Shown: one piece after another, positions 7,074 through 14,157 of the stretch
Layout: every line of letters begins with the position of its first letter
How positions within the stretch are numbered: the first letter of the stretch is position 1
Source: Treponema sp.
Lineage (GTDB): Bacteria; Spirochaetota; Spirochaetia; Treponematales; Breznakiellaceae
Direction of reading: 5' to 3'
Assembly: GCA_031256035.1 (NCBI GenBank)
Contig: JAIRRJ010000016.1
Location: 1 to 32,843 of the forward strand
DNA: 32,843 nt
The notes under the pieces: generated by a model
What the model saw: the letters and a program-made list of their open reading frames with translations, nothing else
Told to the model about the DNA's origin: nothing
Database searches by the model: none
Made by a program: the position numbers and the translations under genes

Positions 7074-7087
7074 CTGTGTAACAGAGT
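7071..7087. promoter_or_regulatory. Inverted repeat ACTCTGTGTAACAGAGT at the transcription start
   Basis: Two perfect 7-bp arms are separated by GTA. The repeat overlaps the end of the plus-strand -10 and the expected start site, so it may be an operator. As RNA it could be a short 5' hairpin if transcription begins early. Its sequence is unrelated to the palindrome at 7005–7017, so the two may bind different proteins. Confidence 0.45.
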
Positions 7088-7140
7088 AACAAAGAACATA
7101 TTTACAGCATTGTGCTTTCAAATCAAAAGGAGTACAAACA

Positions 7141-7518
7141 ATGAAAAAGACCACAAAACTATTGAGAATTATCGCATTTGCAGGGGTTATTTATCTTTTG
7201 CTGTTTGCGCCTCTATTTTTTACAGGTTGCGACAATGGCTGCGGAAGTAGTGGAGGCAGCGGCAGCGGAAATAGTGGCAGCGGAGGTGGCGGCGGCAACG
7301 GAGGCAGCGGCGGTAGTGGTAGCGGAGGAGGAGGTAAGCCCCCTCCAATAACTCCAGACAATCCCGTTGTTTATATAGTTGGCTATTATAATGACGGCAA
7401 TAAAGACATAGCCTGTTACTGGGAGGGCGGAGTAAAAACAGACCTTTACAACGGAACAGGTGATTCTTCTGCTTCTGCAATTGCCGTATCGGGAAATTCA
7501 GTCTATATTGGGAAGTAG
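7141..7518 (+). CDS. Truncated repeat lipoprotein (signal, Gly/Ser linker, one repeat)
   Basis: The start follows AAAGGAG at 8 bp. The N-terminus is a lipoprotein signal: basic MKKTTKLLR, a hydrophobic stretch, and LFFTGC with Cys near residue 30. A low-complexity linker of Gly, Ser and Asn runs to about residue 65. One copy of the 45-residue repeat of the next gene follows (VYIVGYYNDG, IACYWEGG, AIAVSGNSVYI), and the frame then stops at the point where a second repeat should begin. It therefore looks like a paralogue of the 7536 gene that lost its other repeats by deletion. The linker resembles a tether that would hold a domain away from the membrane. Whether the short form is functional is unknown. 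Confidence 0.65.
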   Translation: MKKTTKLLRIIAFAGVIYLLLFAPLFFTGCDNGCGSSGGSGSGNSGSGGGGGNGGSGGSGSGGGGKPPPITPDNPVVYIVGYYNDGNKDIACYWEGGVKTDLYNGTGDSSASAIAVSGNSVYIGK

Positions 7519-7535
7519 GGGTAAAGGAGTATTGT

Positions 7536-8564
7536 GTGAAAAAGATTGTTTTACTTTTAATGGTTTTTGCTGTTGCCATGTTTTTTTCCGCCTGTCCTGA
7601 GGACGATAACGGAGGAAAACCACCCGTTACCACGGTCTATATTGTGGGCTATTATAATAACGGCGGTAAGTATATTGCCTGTTACTGGAAAAACGGGGAA
7701 AAGACAGACCTTTCCGATGGAACAGATTATTCTTCTGCCAGTGCAATCGCCGCATCGGGAAACTCAGTCTATATTGCGGGTAGTTATAGTAACAGTGGTA
7801 AAAGAATAGCCTGTTATTGGAAAAACGGAATAAGGACAAACCTTCCTGCTGAAACTGATAATTCTTATTATGCCAGTGCAATCGCTGTATCGGGAAACAC
7901 AGTCTACATTGCGGGCAGGTATAATGACGGCAGTAAAGACATAGCCTGTTACTGGAAAAACGGAAAAAAAACAGACCTGTACGATGGCACAGGTAATTCC
8001 ACTGTTACTGCAATCGCCGTATCTGGAAACTCAGTCTATATTGCGGGCAGTTATGTTGACGGCAGTAAAACGATAGCCTGTTACTGGAAAGACGGGGAAA
8101 AAACAGACCTCGAAGGAACAGGAAATTCTTCTACTGCCACTTCAATCGCCGTATCGGGAGGCAAAGTCTATGTTGCAGGCTTGACAGAATATTTTACTTC
8201 AACCTGTTATTGGGAGAACGGGGAAATGACAATCATCAACACTGGAATCGGTTCTAATCAACACCCAGCAATCGCCGTATCGGGAGGCAAAGTCTATGTT
8301 GCCAAAATTTATTATTACAACGGTAAAATTATAGCCTGTTACTGGGAAAATGGTAAAAGAACAGTTTTGTACGATGGTGAAGACCATTCTGTTGCCCAAT
8401 CAATCGTCGTATCAGGAAACTCACTCTATATCGCGGGCTATTATATTGACGGCAGTAAAAGCGTACCCTGTTACTGGAAGAACGGTAAAAAGACAGACCT
8501 GTACAATGGGACAGATGGGACAGGTCTGTCTGAAGCCTATGCAATCGCCGTGGTCAAGGAGTAA
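7536..8564 (+). CDS. Repeat lipoprotein with seven CYWKNG repeats, predicted beta-propeller
   Basis: GTG start 6 bp after AAAGGAG. The 342-residue product has a lipoprotein signal (VAMFFSAC, Cys near residue 20), so it should be anchored in a membrane outside the cytoplasm. From about residue 34 to the end there are seven repeats of about 42–47 residues. Each reads roughly YIAGxYxxGxKxIACYWKNG, then a KTDLYDGT-like strand, then AIAVSGNSV. Seven blade-sized repeats fit a closed seven-bladed propeller. The fifth repeat is the most divergent and shortest. The repeats are close at DNA level too, so copy number could change by recombination. Similar proteins occur in spirochaetes and Bacteroidetes; no ligand is known to me. 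Confidence 0.75.
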   Translation: MKKIVLLLMVFAVAMFFSACPEDDNGGKPPVTTVYIVGYYNNGGKYIACYWKNGEKTDLSDGTDYSSASAIAASGNSVYIAGSYSNSGKRIACYWKNGIRTNLPAETDNSYYASAIAVSGNTVYIAGRYNDGSKDIACYWKNGKKTDLYDGTGNSTVTAIAVSGNSVYIAGSYVDGSKTIACYWKDGEKTDLEGTGNSSTATSIAVSGGKVYVAGLTEYFTSTCYWENGEMTIINTGIGSNQHPAIAVSGGKVYVAKIYYYNGKIIACYWENGKRTVLYDGEDHSVAQSIVVSGNSLYIAGYYIDGSKSVPCYWKNGKKTDLYNGTDGTGLSEAYAIAVVKE

Positions 8565-8576
8565 GGAGGTCTAAAA

Positions 8577-8990
8577 ATGGGAAGTATTATTGCTTTATAC
8601 GGAAGGTCTGGTTGCGGAAAAACAGAAAGCATTAAAAATGTTTTTGATTTATTAAAATCAAAATACCCTTCTGCAAATGTAAAGGTTATTTTTACCGGAA
8701 AAGACATCAAAGCAATTATAACAGGTATTAATGGTTTAACGATTGGCATTGAAAGTGAGGGAGACCCTGGTTTCCGTTTAGAACAAAGCCTTAAAGATTT
8801 TGTAAAAGCAAAATGTGATATTATTTTTTGTGCGTCAAGGACACGGGGTACGACTGTTGATTGGATAAATTCGCATCTTGGAAAATATGCTGTTGACTGG
8901 ACAAAACAAAAATATTTATCCAGTAAACAGGCGCAAATAAACAATTATCAAGGTATTGCTCAAGACTTAATAGCAAAAGCAGGTTTGTAA
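8577..8990 (+). CDS. Small P-loop NTPase
   Basis: This 137-residue protein has a Walker A motif, GRSGCGKT (residues 9–16), right after the first beta strand. A likely Walker B or core strand follows at CDIIFCAS (about 79–86), then TRGTT. There is no signal or membrane segment, so it is cytosolic. Length and layout suggest a minimal single-domain P-loop protein of the kinase/AAA_33 type, but I do not recognise a named family and substrate cannot be inferred. Its GGAGGT site overlaps the end of the propeller gene (stop at 8564, start at 8577), so the two are probably translated together. It is an odd partner for exported lipoproteins, which makes the cluster interesting. Confidence 0.65.
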   Translation: MGSIIALYGRSGCGKTESIKNVFDLLKSKYPSANVKVIFTGKDIKAIITGINGLTIGIESEGDPGFRLEQSLKDFVKAKCDIIFCASRTRGTTVDWINSHLGKYAVDWTKQKYLSSKQAQINNYQGIAQDLIAKAGL

Positions 8991-9081
8991 ATAACACTGC
9001 TGACAACAGCTCCACTCTCTGCTCATTCCCCCTTGGCACCGCGAACCGAAGGTACTATGCGTGAGGTCTTCTTCGAGTAAA

Positions 9082-10392
9082 CTAGCCTCGTACATACCCC
9101 AGCGCCCTAAACCCTTTGCGCTTAATGTCTCCTAGGCGGAAAACTCCGGCAGGTTTCAGGCGGTCAAAGCGGTCTGCGTTTGAAGAACTGAAACCGGCAA
9201 TGAATATGCCGCCTTCGGCAAGGAGCGCCGGCACTGATTCCCAAAGGTCTTTCAGATGATCCGTTTCTTTGGGGAGCTGGCTTTGAGGTATAATGTCAGG
9301 AAATGCGGCAACAATGCCGAAACGTCCGCCGGATGCACGGATAAAATCATCCGCTCCCGATAAATCCGCTGCAGGAAAGACGATGGGGCTTTGAGTTTGC
9401 GCTTTTTCCATGTTGTGCCGGGCAGCAACAAGTGCAAGGATGTTTCTCCCTGACAGAACCATATCAGCGTTTTCAAGGCAGAGAAATTCGCGCAGCCAAC
9501 ATGGGAAAAAACCCTGTCCCGGTTCATGGACAAGGATGGGCTTATCTTTGATCTGTGTAAACTTTTCCGCTCCGATTTTGAGTATCAGCTTTGCCGCCGC
9601 TTCTGTCGTTCCGCCGGGATTGTCAAAGTCCGGAGCGCCATGAACGGTTTCAATAAACAATGGAATGTCTTCAAAAGTGTATTCAACAGCGTTTCTTCTG
9701 TAAAACGGATAGCGCTCAAAAAAGCCGCTTTCTTTCGTCAACGCTGCGGCTTGTGAGGTTGTGTCTGCCTGCTCTGAGCCGCTGTACACAAACACCGAAT
9801 AGCTTGAGTTTTTTTCTTCTGGTTGTAGCTCCGCTCCGGCAAGTTTTATTCTTTCATGGAAAAAATCCGCCAAGGTGTGAACTGCCACCATGATGACTTT
9901 GCCTCCGGGATTGAGCAACCCGGCTGAACGGCTGACAAAATCTTCCAATACCGGTTTGCCCGCTTTTGCAGGAATATTGCACAGGATCAAGTCCCAGCGG
10001 CAGTTTGTTGAGCCTGCAAGCAGAGGTTCGGTGAATGTTTGTAATTCAATGCCGTTTTTACGGGCATTGTGCGCTGTAAAAAGACGTGCAAGCTCGTCCC
10101 GATCCTGCGAACGGACAGTGCAAGCAACCCCCATCGCTTTTAATGCCGCCCCAGCGCATATACCTATGACGCCCGCTCCGCATCCCGCATCAAGTATGGT
10201 TTTAGGCGCTGCGCTTTCATCAATAACCTGAGAAAGAACTTTCAATAAAAGGCGTGTCCCCGCGTCAATATCCGCAGAACTGAACAACCCTTGAGAAAGG
10301 TCAAAGGATAAAGTTATTCCTCTGTATTTGAAAGGTACTGTTTTTGTGATGTAACCGGATATGTTCAGGTTATTTTGTTGATTTGATTGCAT
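9082..10392 (-). CDS. Tandem-fold SAM-dependent methyltransferase, RsmC/MTS-like first domain
   Basis: The 436-residue protein has two Rossmann-like halves. The first (about 20–205) is an MTS-type methyltransferase: motif I LDAGCGAGV (67–75) and a motif IV variant NIPA (139–142) in place of NPP[FY]. NPP[FY] is typical of enzymes that methylate exocyclic amino groups of RNA bases, protein N5-glutamine or DNA adenine. The second half (about 230–436) has a similar strand order (PILVHEPGQGFFP, VLSGRNILAL, FGIVAAFPDII) but lacks a clean SAM-binding motif and is probably structural. RsmC/RlmG also have two halves, but there the C-terminal one is catalytic. The start overlaps the upstream lipoprotein gene by 23 bp, suggesting coupled translation. 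Substrate is inferred only loosely, as rRNA. Confidence 0.7.
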   Translation of the reverse strand: MQSNQQNNLNISGYITKTVPFKYRGITLSFDLSQGLFSSADIDAGTRLLLKVLSQVIDESAAPKTILDAGCGAGVIGICAGAALKAMGVACTVRSQDRDELARLFTAHNARKNGIELQTFTEPLLAGSTNCRWDLILCNIPAKAGKPVLEDFVSRSAGLLNPGGKVIMVAVHTLADFFHERIKLAGAELQPEEKNSSYSVFVYSGSEQADTTSQAAALTKESGFFERYPFYRRNAVEYTFEDIPLFIETVHGAPDFDNPGGTTEAAAKLILKIGAEKFTQIKDKPILVHEPGQGFFPCWLREFLCLENADMVLSGRNILALVAARHNMEKAQTQSPIVFPAADLSGADDFIRASGGRFGIVAAFPDIIPQSQLPKETDHLKDLWESVPALLAEGGIFIAGFSSSNADRFDRLKPAGVFRLGDIKRKGFRALGYVRG

Positions 10393-10807
10393 CGGCAGTA
10401 ATGACTACCGTTACAACCTCTATTCCGGTTTTAGGATCATAGTCCCGGTGGGTGTTGGCAGCAAGATTGGCTACACAATCGCCGTCCTTTTCCCTTACCT
10501 GTTGGATTATTTCATACATCGCCATTGCCCTTGCCTTTTCCATTGCGGTAGAAACAGCGGCGTTTATCTTTTCAGCCGCCTGGCTTTTACTGCTTGCCGA
10601 ATTAACTAAATAGCCGTAATTGTTTGTATCTCCGGTAATTTCACCTGTATTCCGGTCTTCAGTGATGGCGGCTCTTGCGGTAACAGTTCCCAAATTTTCG
10701 CCTGTGCCGCGTGAAATTGTATTGTCCTGCGTGGTATTTTCCGGTACTGAAGAGCAGGAACCCAACATCAGTAATATAAAAAATAAAATCCCGATTGTTT
10801 TTTTCAT
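10370..10807 (-). CDS. Small lipoprotein, unknown function
   Basis: This is a 145-residue protein with an N-terminal lipoprotein signal: MKKTIGILFFILLM, then LGSC with Cys at about residue 18. The mature part is polar at first (about 20–70), then has an alanine-rich helix (AAEKINAAVSTAMEKARAM), then a conserved-looking C-terminal section (GDCVANLAANTHRDYD, VVTVVITADAIK) that could be an alpha-beta domain. I do not recognise the family. A Shine-Dalgarno TAAGGA precedes the ATG. It sits between a membrane protein gene and a methyltransferase gene on the same strand and overlaps the latter. Confidence 0.65.
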   Translation of the reverse strand: MKKTIGILFFILLMLGSCSSVPENTTQDNTISRGTGENLGTVTARAAITEDRNTGEITGDTNNYGYLVNSASSKSQAAEKINAAVSTAMEKARAMAMYEIIQQVREKDGDCVANLAANTHRDYDPKTGIEVVTVVITADAIKSTK

Positions 10808-10819
10808 AATGTCCTTAAG

Positions 10820-10859
10820 AGAGTTCAGTCAGGATGATGTTTCATCCCGACTGAACTCT
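10820..10859 (-). other. Strong intergenic stem-loop
   Basis: AGAGTTCAGTC (10820–10830) pairs perfectly with GACTGAACTCT (10849–10859). Inside, after an A·C mismatch, GGATG pairs with CATCC. It lies between the membrane protein gene and the lipoprotein gene on the minus strand, right before the lipoprotein ribosome-binding site. No T-run follows on either strand, so it is not a classic terminator. It may lower downstream expression or stabilise the upstream message. Confidence 0.6.
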
Positions 10860-10867
10860 TGGGTTTG

Positions 10868-11485
10868 CTAGATGTTTCCCGCAAAACGTTTGTACAAACT
10901 TGCCTGAATGCCGATAAACACAAAAATCTCGAAAATGACGACCAATGCCGCAATGAACAAGAAAATAAAGCCGGCGCTGCCCGTCTTTCCGGCGATGCCG
11001 GCCAGAATCGATGTTACAATGCCGAAAGCGAAAGCGGCAATGAAAAATGTACCGAACATTCTTCCTTTGTTTCCGTATGTAAGGTTGTTGCTTAAGGTTA
11101 TCGCTTCCATGGGGTTCTTTCCTTTGTCGATGACCAGCAAGGGCGCGAAGCACCACGCAAGGCCGATAACAATGCCCGGGATAACAGCGAAAACCATTCC
11201 TATGCCAACGCCGACTCCGACTAGGCCGCTTACGAGGAAGAATTCACCCATGTATTTCCTGTATTTGGGATCAAAAATCTCCGTAAAGGGAATTGCTTCG
11301 CCCTTACTGGCTTTTGAAACAACGCCAATCATCAAACCGATTGTCGTTCCTACGTTGAGATACGGAATCCATGCGGTTAATACCCAAAGCACAAGATTAA
11401 CCAGAATCGGCCCGATGTTCTTTACGCCGATACCGACACCCTCTTTCAGTGTTGCGACAATTTCAAGTTTATTTTCATTACTCAT
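10868..11485 (-). CDS. Integral membrane protein, unknown function
   Basis: I chose the ATG at 11485 because AGGAGG (minus strand, 11501–11496) lies upstream at a workable distance; a longer frame reaches 11527 without a site. The 205-residue product has about four to five hydrophobic segments: IGPILVNLVLWVLTAWIPYL, then a glycine-rich VSGLVGVGVGIGMVFAVI, then FFIAAFAFGIVTSILAGIA, and a final FIFLFIAALVVIFEIFVF. The soluble loop between the first and second hydrophobic regions contains KGEAIPFTEIFDPKYRKYMGEF. The pattern resembles the poorly understood DUF4013/DUF975-type membrane proteins. It has no enzyme motif. It is followed on the same strand by the small lipoprotein gene. A TATAAT-like element lies near 11510–11515. 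Confidence 0.6.
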   Translation of the reverse strand: MSNENKLEIVATLKEGVGIGVKNIGPILVNLVLWVLTAWIPYLNVGTTIGLMIGVVSKASKGEAIPFTEIFDPKYRKYMGEFFLVSGLVGVGVGIGMVFAVIPGIVIGLAWCFAPLLVIDKGKNPMEAITLSNNLTYGNKGRMFGTFFIAAFAFGIVTSILAGIAGKTGSAGFIFLFIAALVVIFEIFVFIGIQASLYKRFAGNI

Positions 11486-11534
11486 ATCAATAAGTCCTCC
11501 TGATCTCTTATTATAAACCAGAACCAAGAAAATT

Positions 11535-14123
11535 CTAGCCTAAAAAGCCGGATAATCTGCGGTAGCATTGATTGACAGTTTTTTTAACTTCGGCACCTGC
11601 TTCTTCGCCAAGCTCGTCAATAAGGGCTTCAAGGCTGGACAGGCTCTCATTTAAGCTTATATGGAAGTTCCGTGAAGCCTTGAGCCAGTAATTGCCTCCG
11701 CCGTCTGTATATAATCCCAAGAATCCAAGATTCCGCGCGCCCGCTTCCTTGCGGAACGCTTTCTTCTTCCATAATACAGGCTGAACCAGGTCTTTTAGAT
11801 TACCCAGTAATTTCTCGATGTTTTCCCGCGAATTAAATGTTTTCTTTGGCCAGTCGCGATTAAGCGCATTGTCCATATCCAAAACAGGGGCAAGCGAAAG
11901 AATTGTTTCCAGTTTTTCTCCCGCGAGAAGAAGATAATGATTATTTACGATTATTGTCCCTTTGAGCCCCCCGTAAACTGTTTCCGATGGAATTTTATCG
12001 AGAATGCCTCTTAGTTTTTCCCAGGGAAGCTCCGCCCGCTTTTTTCCTTTAAAAGTTTTTATCTCGAATACCACGCCGGCAATTTTGATATTGTTGGTAA
12101 AGTCCCGTGCTTTTTTCAGTTTTTCCTGCGGCGAAGGGAACTTCGTTGCGCCTGATCTGTCATGTTCGGCAAACAATCCGGGGCGGATTCGTTCTAATAC
12201 CGCTCTTGAGAGGGGAGAAACCGACATTGCGTACATTCTAGTGGTGCGTACGATCTCTCCAGCCACTATGAACTGCGGATCGGCGCGGAACATAACAGAA
12301 CCGGGGTGAATGATGATTTTATCCTGTGTCAGGCTGCGGTATGTGCCGATTTTTCCCCGTCCTTCATGGACGAAGGCACTTCGGTGCCCTCCTTCCCGGA
12401 CACAGACAAATTGAATCATTCCGCGGCCAATGCAGCATAAATAATCATCCAGCGCGCCGCCCTGTAAAGGCCATGTTCCCTTCGGAACGGGAATTTTTAA
12501 CGATGCGAGTATTTCTTCAAGCTGCGCAGTTACATTCACTATTTCCGCCATTGCCCTCTCATCAAGATAATTCTTTTCGCAGAATTTAATTTTATTGGTA
12601 GAATCGCAATATGCCCTGAAAAGTTTAAGATATGATACAAAATCGCCGTTATCATCGCGAAAACGGTGGTGCGCCTGCCTTGCGTCTGTTTCTTCGCCGG
12701 GCGGCAGGATATACGGGCTTTGAGTTGACAAAAAAGCGGCGGCAATAATAGTTTCCCGCAATACATTGGGATAGCGCAGGATTGCCTCGACAATGATCCG
12801 TGATTGGCGCGGGGCAAGCGGGACTTCAGTCATTAATTTGCCGGTATTGGACAGGCTTTGATCAGGATCAAGCGCTTCAAGCAGATTCAATGTTTCGATT
12901 CCGCCTATAATACCCTCTTTTTCCGGCGCGGCAATGAATTCAAATTCTTCAAAATTGGAAATGCCAAGGTCAGCCATGCGTAAAATTACTTCGGAAAGGT
13001 CGGTGCGGAAGATTTCTTCAACGGTAAACAGGCGGCGGTTTTCAAAATCACCTCTGGTATAAAGTCTGTAACAGGTTCCCTCTCTGGTACGTCCCGCTCT
13101 TCCCTTGCGCTGGTTCGCGGATGCTTTTGATATTGCCTCTTCTATCAGGCTTGAAGTGAATGTGCGCGGATTGTACCAGTTAAGTTTCGCAAGCCCCGAA
13201 TCGATCACCGTTGTGATTCCGTCAATTGTTACCGATGTTTCCGCTATATTTGTGGATATAACGGCCTTTGTTTTGCCGTTTGGAGCGTTTTCAAAGACTC
13301 TTTCCTGTTCTTCTTTTCCGAGTCTGCCGTACAGCGGAATAAGATGCAAAAATTTCCCAACAGAACAGAAAGCAAGGCGGTTCATGCAGTCTTTGATCAT
13401 TTTTTCGCCCGGAAGGAAAATTAAAATATCCCCTTCGCGCTTTTCACTTATTATACGTGTAGTGATTGTTTCGATTTTCGCGAGAATCGCCTCCGCCGCG
13501 TCATCGCCTGCGGGAGAATCATAGATCAATGTAACCGGAAAACGCTGCGCATCTATCTTTACAATGGGACATTCGCCGAAATACTCGGAAAAGACTTCAG
13601 CATTGATAGTCGCAGACGAGATAATTACCTTGAAATCACGGCGGCTTTCCAGCACTCGTTTGAGTAAACCAAGTATAAAATCGATGTTGAGGCTCCGTTC
13701 ATGGGCTTCATCCACTACTAGAAGGCTGTATTTAGAGAGCCAAGGATCGAGTTTCATCTCCTGCAGCAGGATACCGTCGGTCATTATCTTTATTTTTGTC
13801 TCATGGTTGGTGCGATCCTCAAACCGCATCTTGTAACCGATGAGTCCGGGAATGGAAGTTTCACACTGACGGGCGATGAATTCGCTCACCGATACCGCCG
13901 CGATGCGTCTCGGCTGGGTAACTCCGATGATCCCGCGTTCCGCAAAACCGGCTTCATGGAGTATCACCGGAAGCTGAGTGGTCTTGCCGGAACCTGTCGG
14001 ACTCTCCACAACTACCGCCTGATTTTTTTCCAGCGCCGATAAAATTATTTTTTTATTTTTGTAGACAGGAAGGTCAAGATAGTTCATAATTATCATCATA
14101 GCGGCTTGAAAATAAAAATCCAA
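11535..14123 (-). CDS. DEAH-box ATP-dependent RNA helicase, HrpA-like
   Basis: The protein has up to 862 residues. Helicase motifs appear in order: Walker A PTGSGKTT (42–49), PRR (71–73), Walker B DEAH (138–141), SAT (170–172), IFLPG, STNIAETS, and motif VI QRKGRAGR (about 340–347). After the two RecA domains come the winged-helix and helical-bundle region (HA2) and an OB-fold region (about 570–660), typical of DEAH/RHA helicases that unwind structured RNA. The last 200 residues do not match a familiar HrpA or HrpB tail. The start is uncertain: TTG at 14123 has no ribosome-binding site, and ATG at 14099 or 14087 is more likely. The gene is divergent from ppdK with only 34–70 bp between. Confidence 0.85.
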   Translation of the reverse strand: MDFYFQAAMMIIMNYLDLPVYKNKKIILSALEKNQAVVVESPTGSGKTTQLPVILHEAGFAERGIIGVTQPRRIAAVSVSEFIARQCETSIPGLIGYKMRFEDRTNHETKIKIMTDGILLQEMKLDPWLSKYSLLVVDEAHERSLNIDFILGLLKRVLESRRDFKVIISSATINAEVFSEYFGECPIVKIDAQRFPVTLIYDSPAGDDAAEAILAKIETITTRIISEKREGDILIFLPGEKMIKDCMNRLAFCSVGKFLHLIPLYGRLGKEEQERVFENAPNGKTKAVISTNIAETSVTIDGITTVIDSGLAKLNWYNPRTFTSSLIEEAISKASANQRKGRAGRTREGTCYRLYTRGDFENRRLFTVEEIFRTDLSEVILRMADLGISNFEEFEFIAAPEKEGIIGGIETLNLLEALDPDQSLSNTGKLMTEVPLAPRQSRIIVEAILRYPNVLRETIIAAAFLSTQSPYILPPGEETDARQAHHRFRDDNGDFVSYLKLFRAYCDSTNKIKFCEKNYLDERAMAEIVNVTAQLEEILASLKIPVPKGTWPLQGGALDDYLCCIGRGMIQFVCVREGGHRSAFVHEGRGKIGTYRSLTQDKIIIHPGSVMFRADPQFIVAGEIVRTTRMYAMSVSPLSRAVLERIRPGLFAEHDRSGATKFPSPQEKLKKARDFTNNIKIAGVVFEIKTFKGKKRAELPWEKLRGILDKIPSETVYGGLKGTIIVNNHYLLLAGEKLETILSLAPVLDMDNALNRDWPKKTFNSRENIEKLLGNLKDLVQPVLWKKKAFRKEAGARNLGFLGLYTDGGGNYWLKASRNFHISLNESLSSLEALIDELGEEAGAEVKKTVNQCYRRLSGFLG

Positions 14124-14157
14124 GTTGCTGTTGTGCCGAAAACAATGGAGGTAGTTA

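Noticed and set aside
7220..7881. Minus-strand frames opposite the repeat lipoproteins
   Set aside because: They mirror the repeats on the other strand and are rich in Arg, Tyr and Cys as expected for antisense of this repeat; no start signals.
7536..8564. CRISPR-like spacing of the roughly 135-bp DNA repeats
   Set aside because: The repeats are coding, vary codon by codon and have no short conserved unit with unique spacers.
8991..9081. Terminator or RNA gene between the convergent NTPase and methyltransferase genes
   Set aside because: Only a 4-bp stem (GCTG/CAGC) is visible; nothing with real support.
10820..10859. Rho-independent terminator
   Set aside because: The stem is strong but no T-run follows on either strand.
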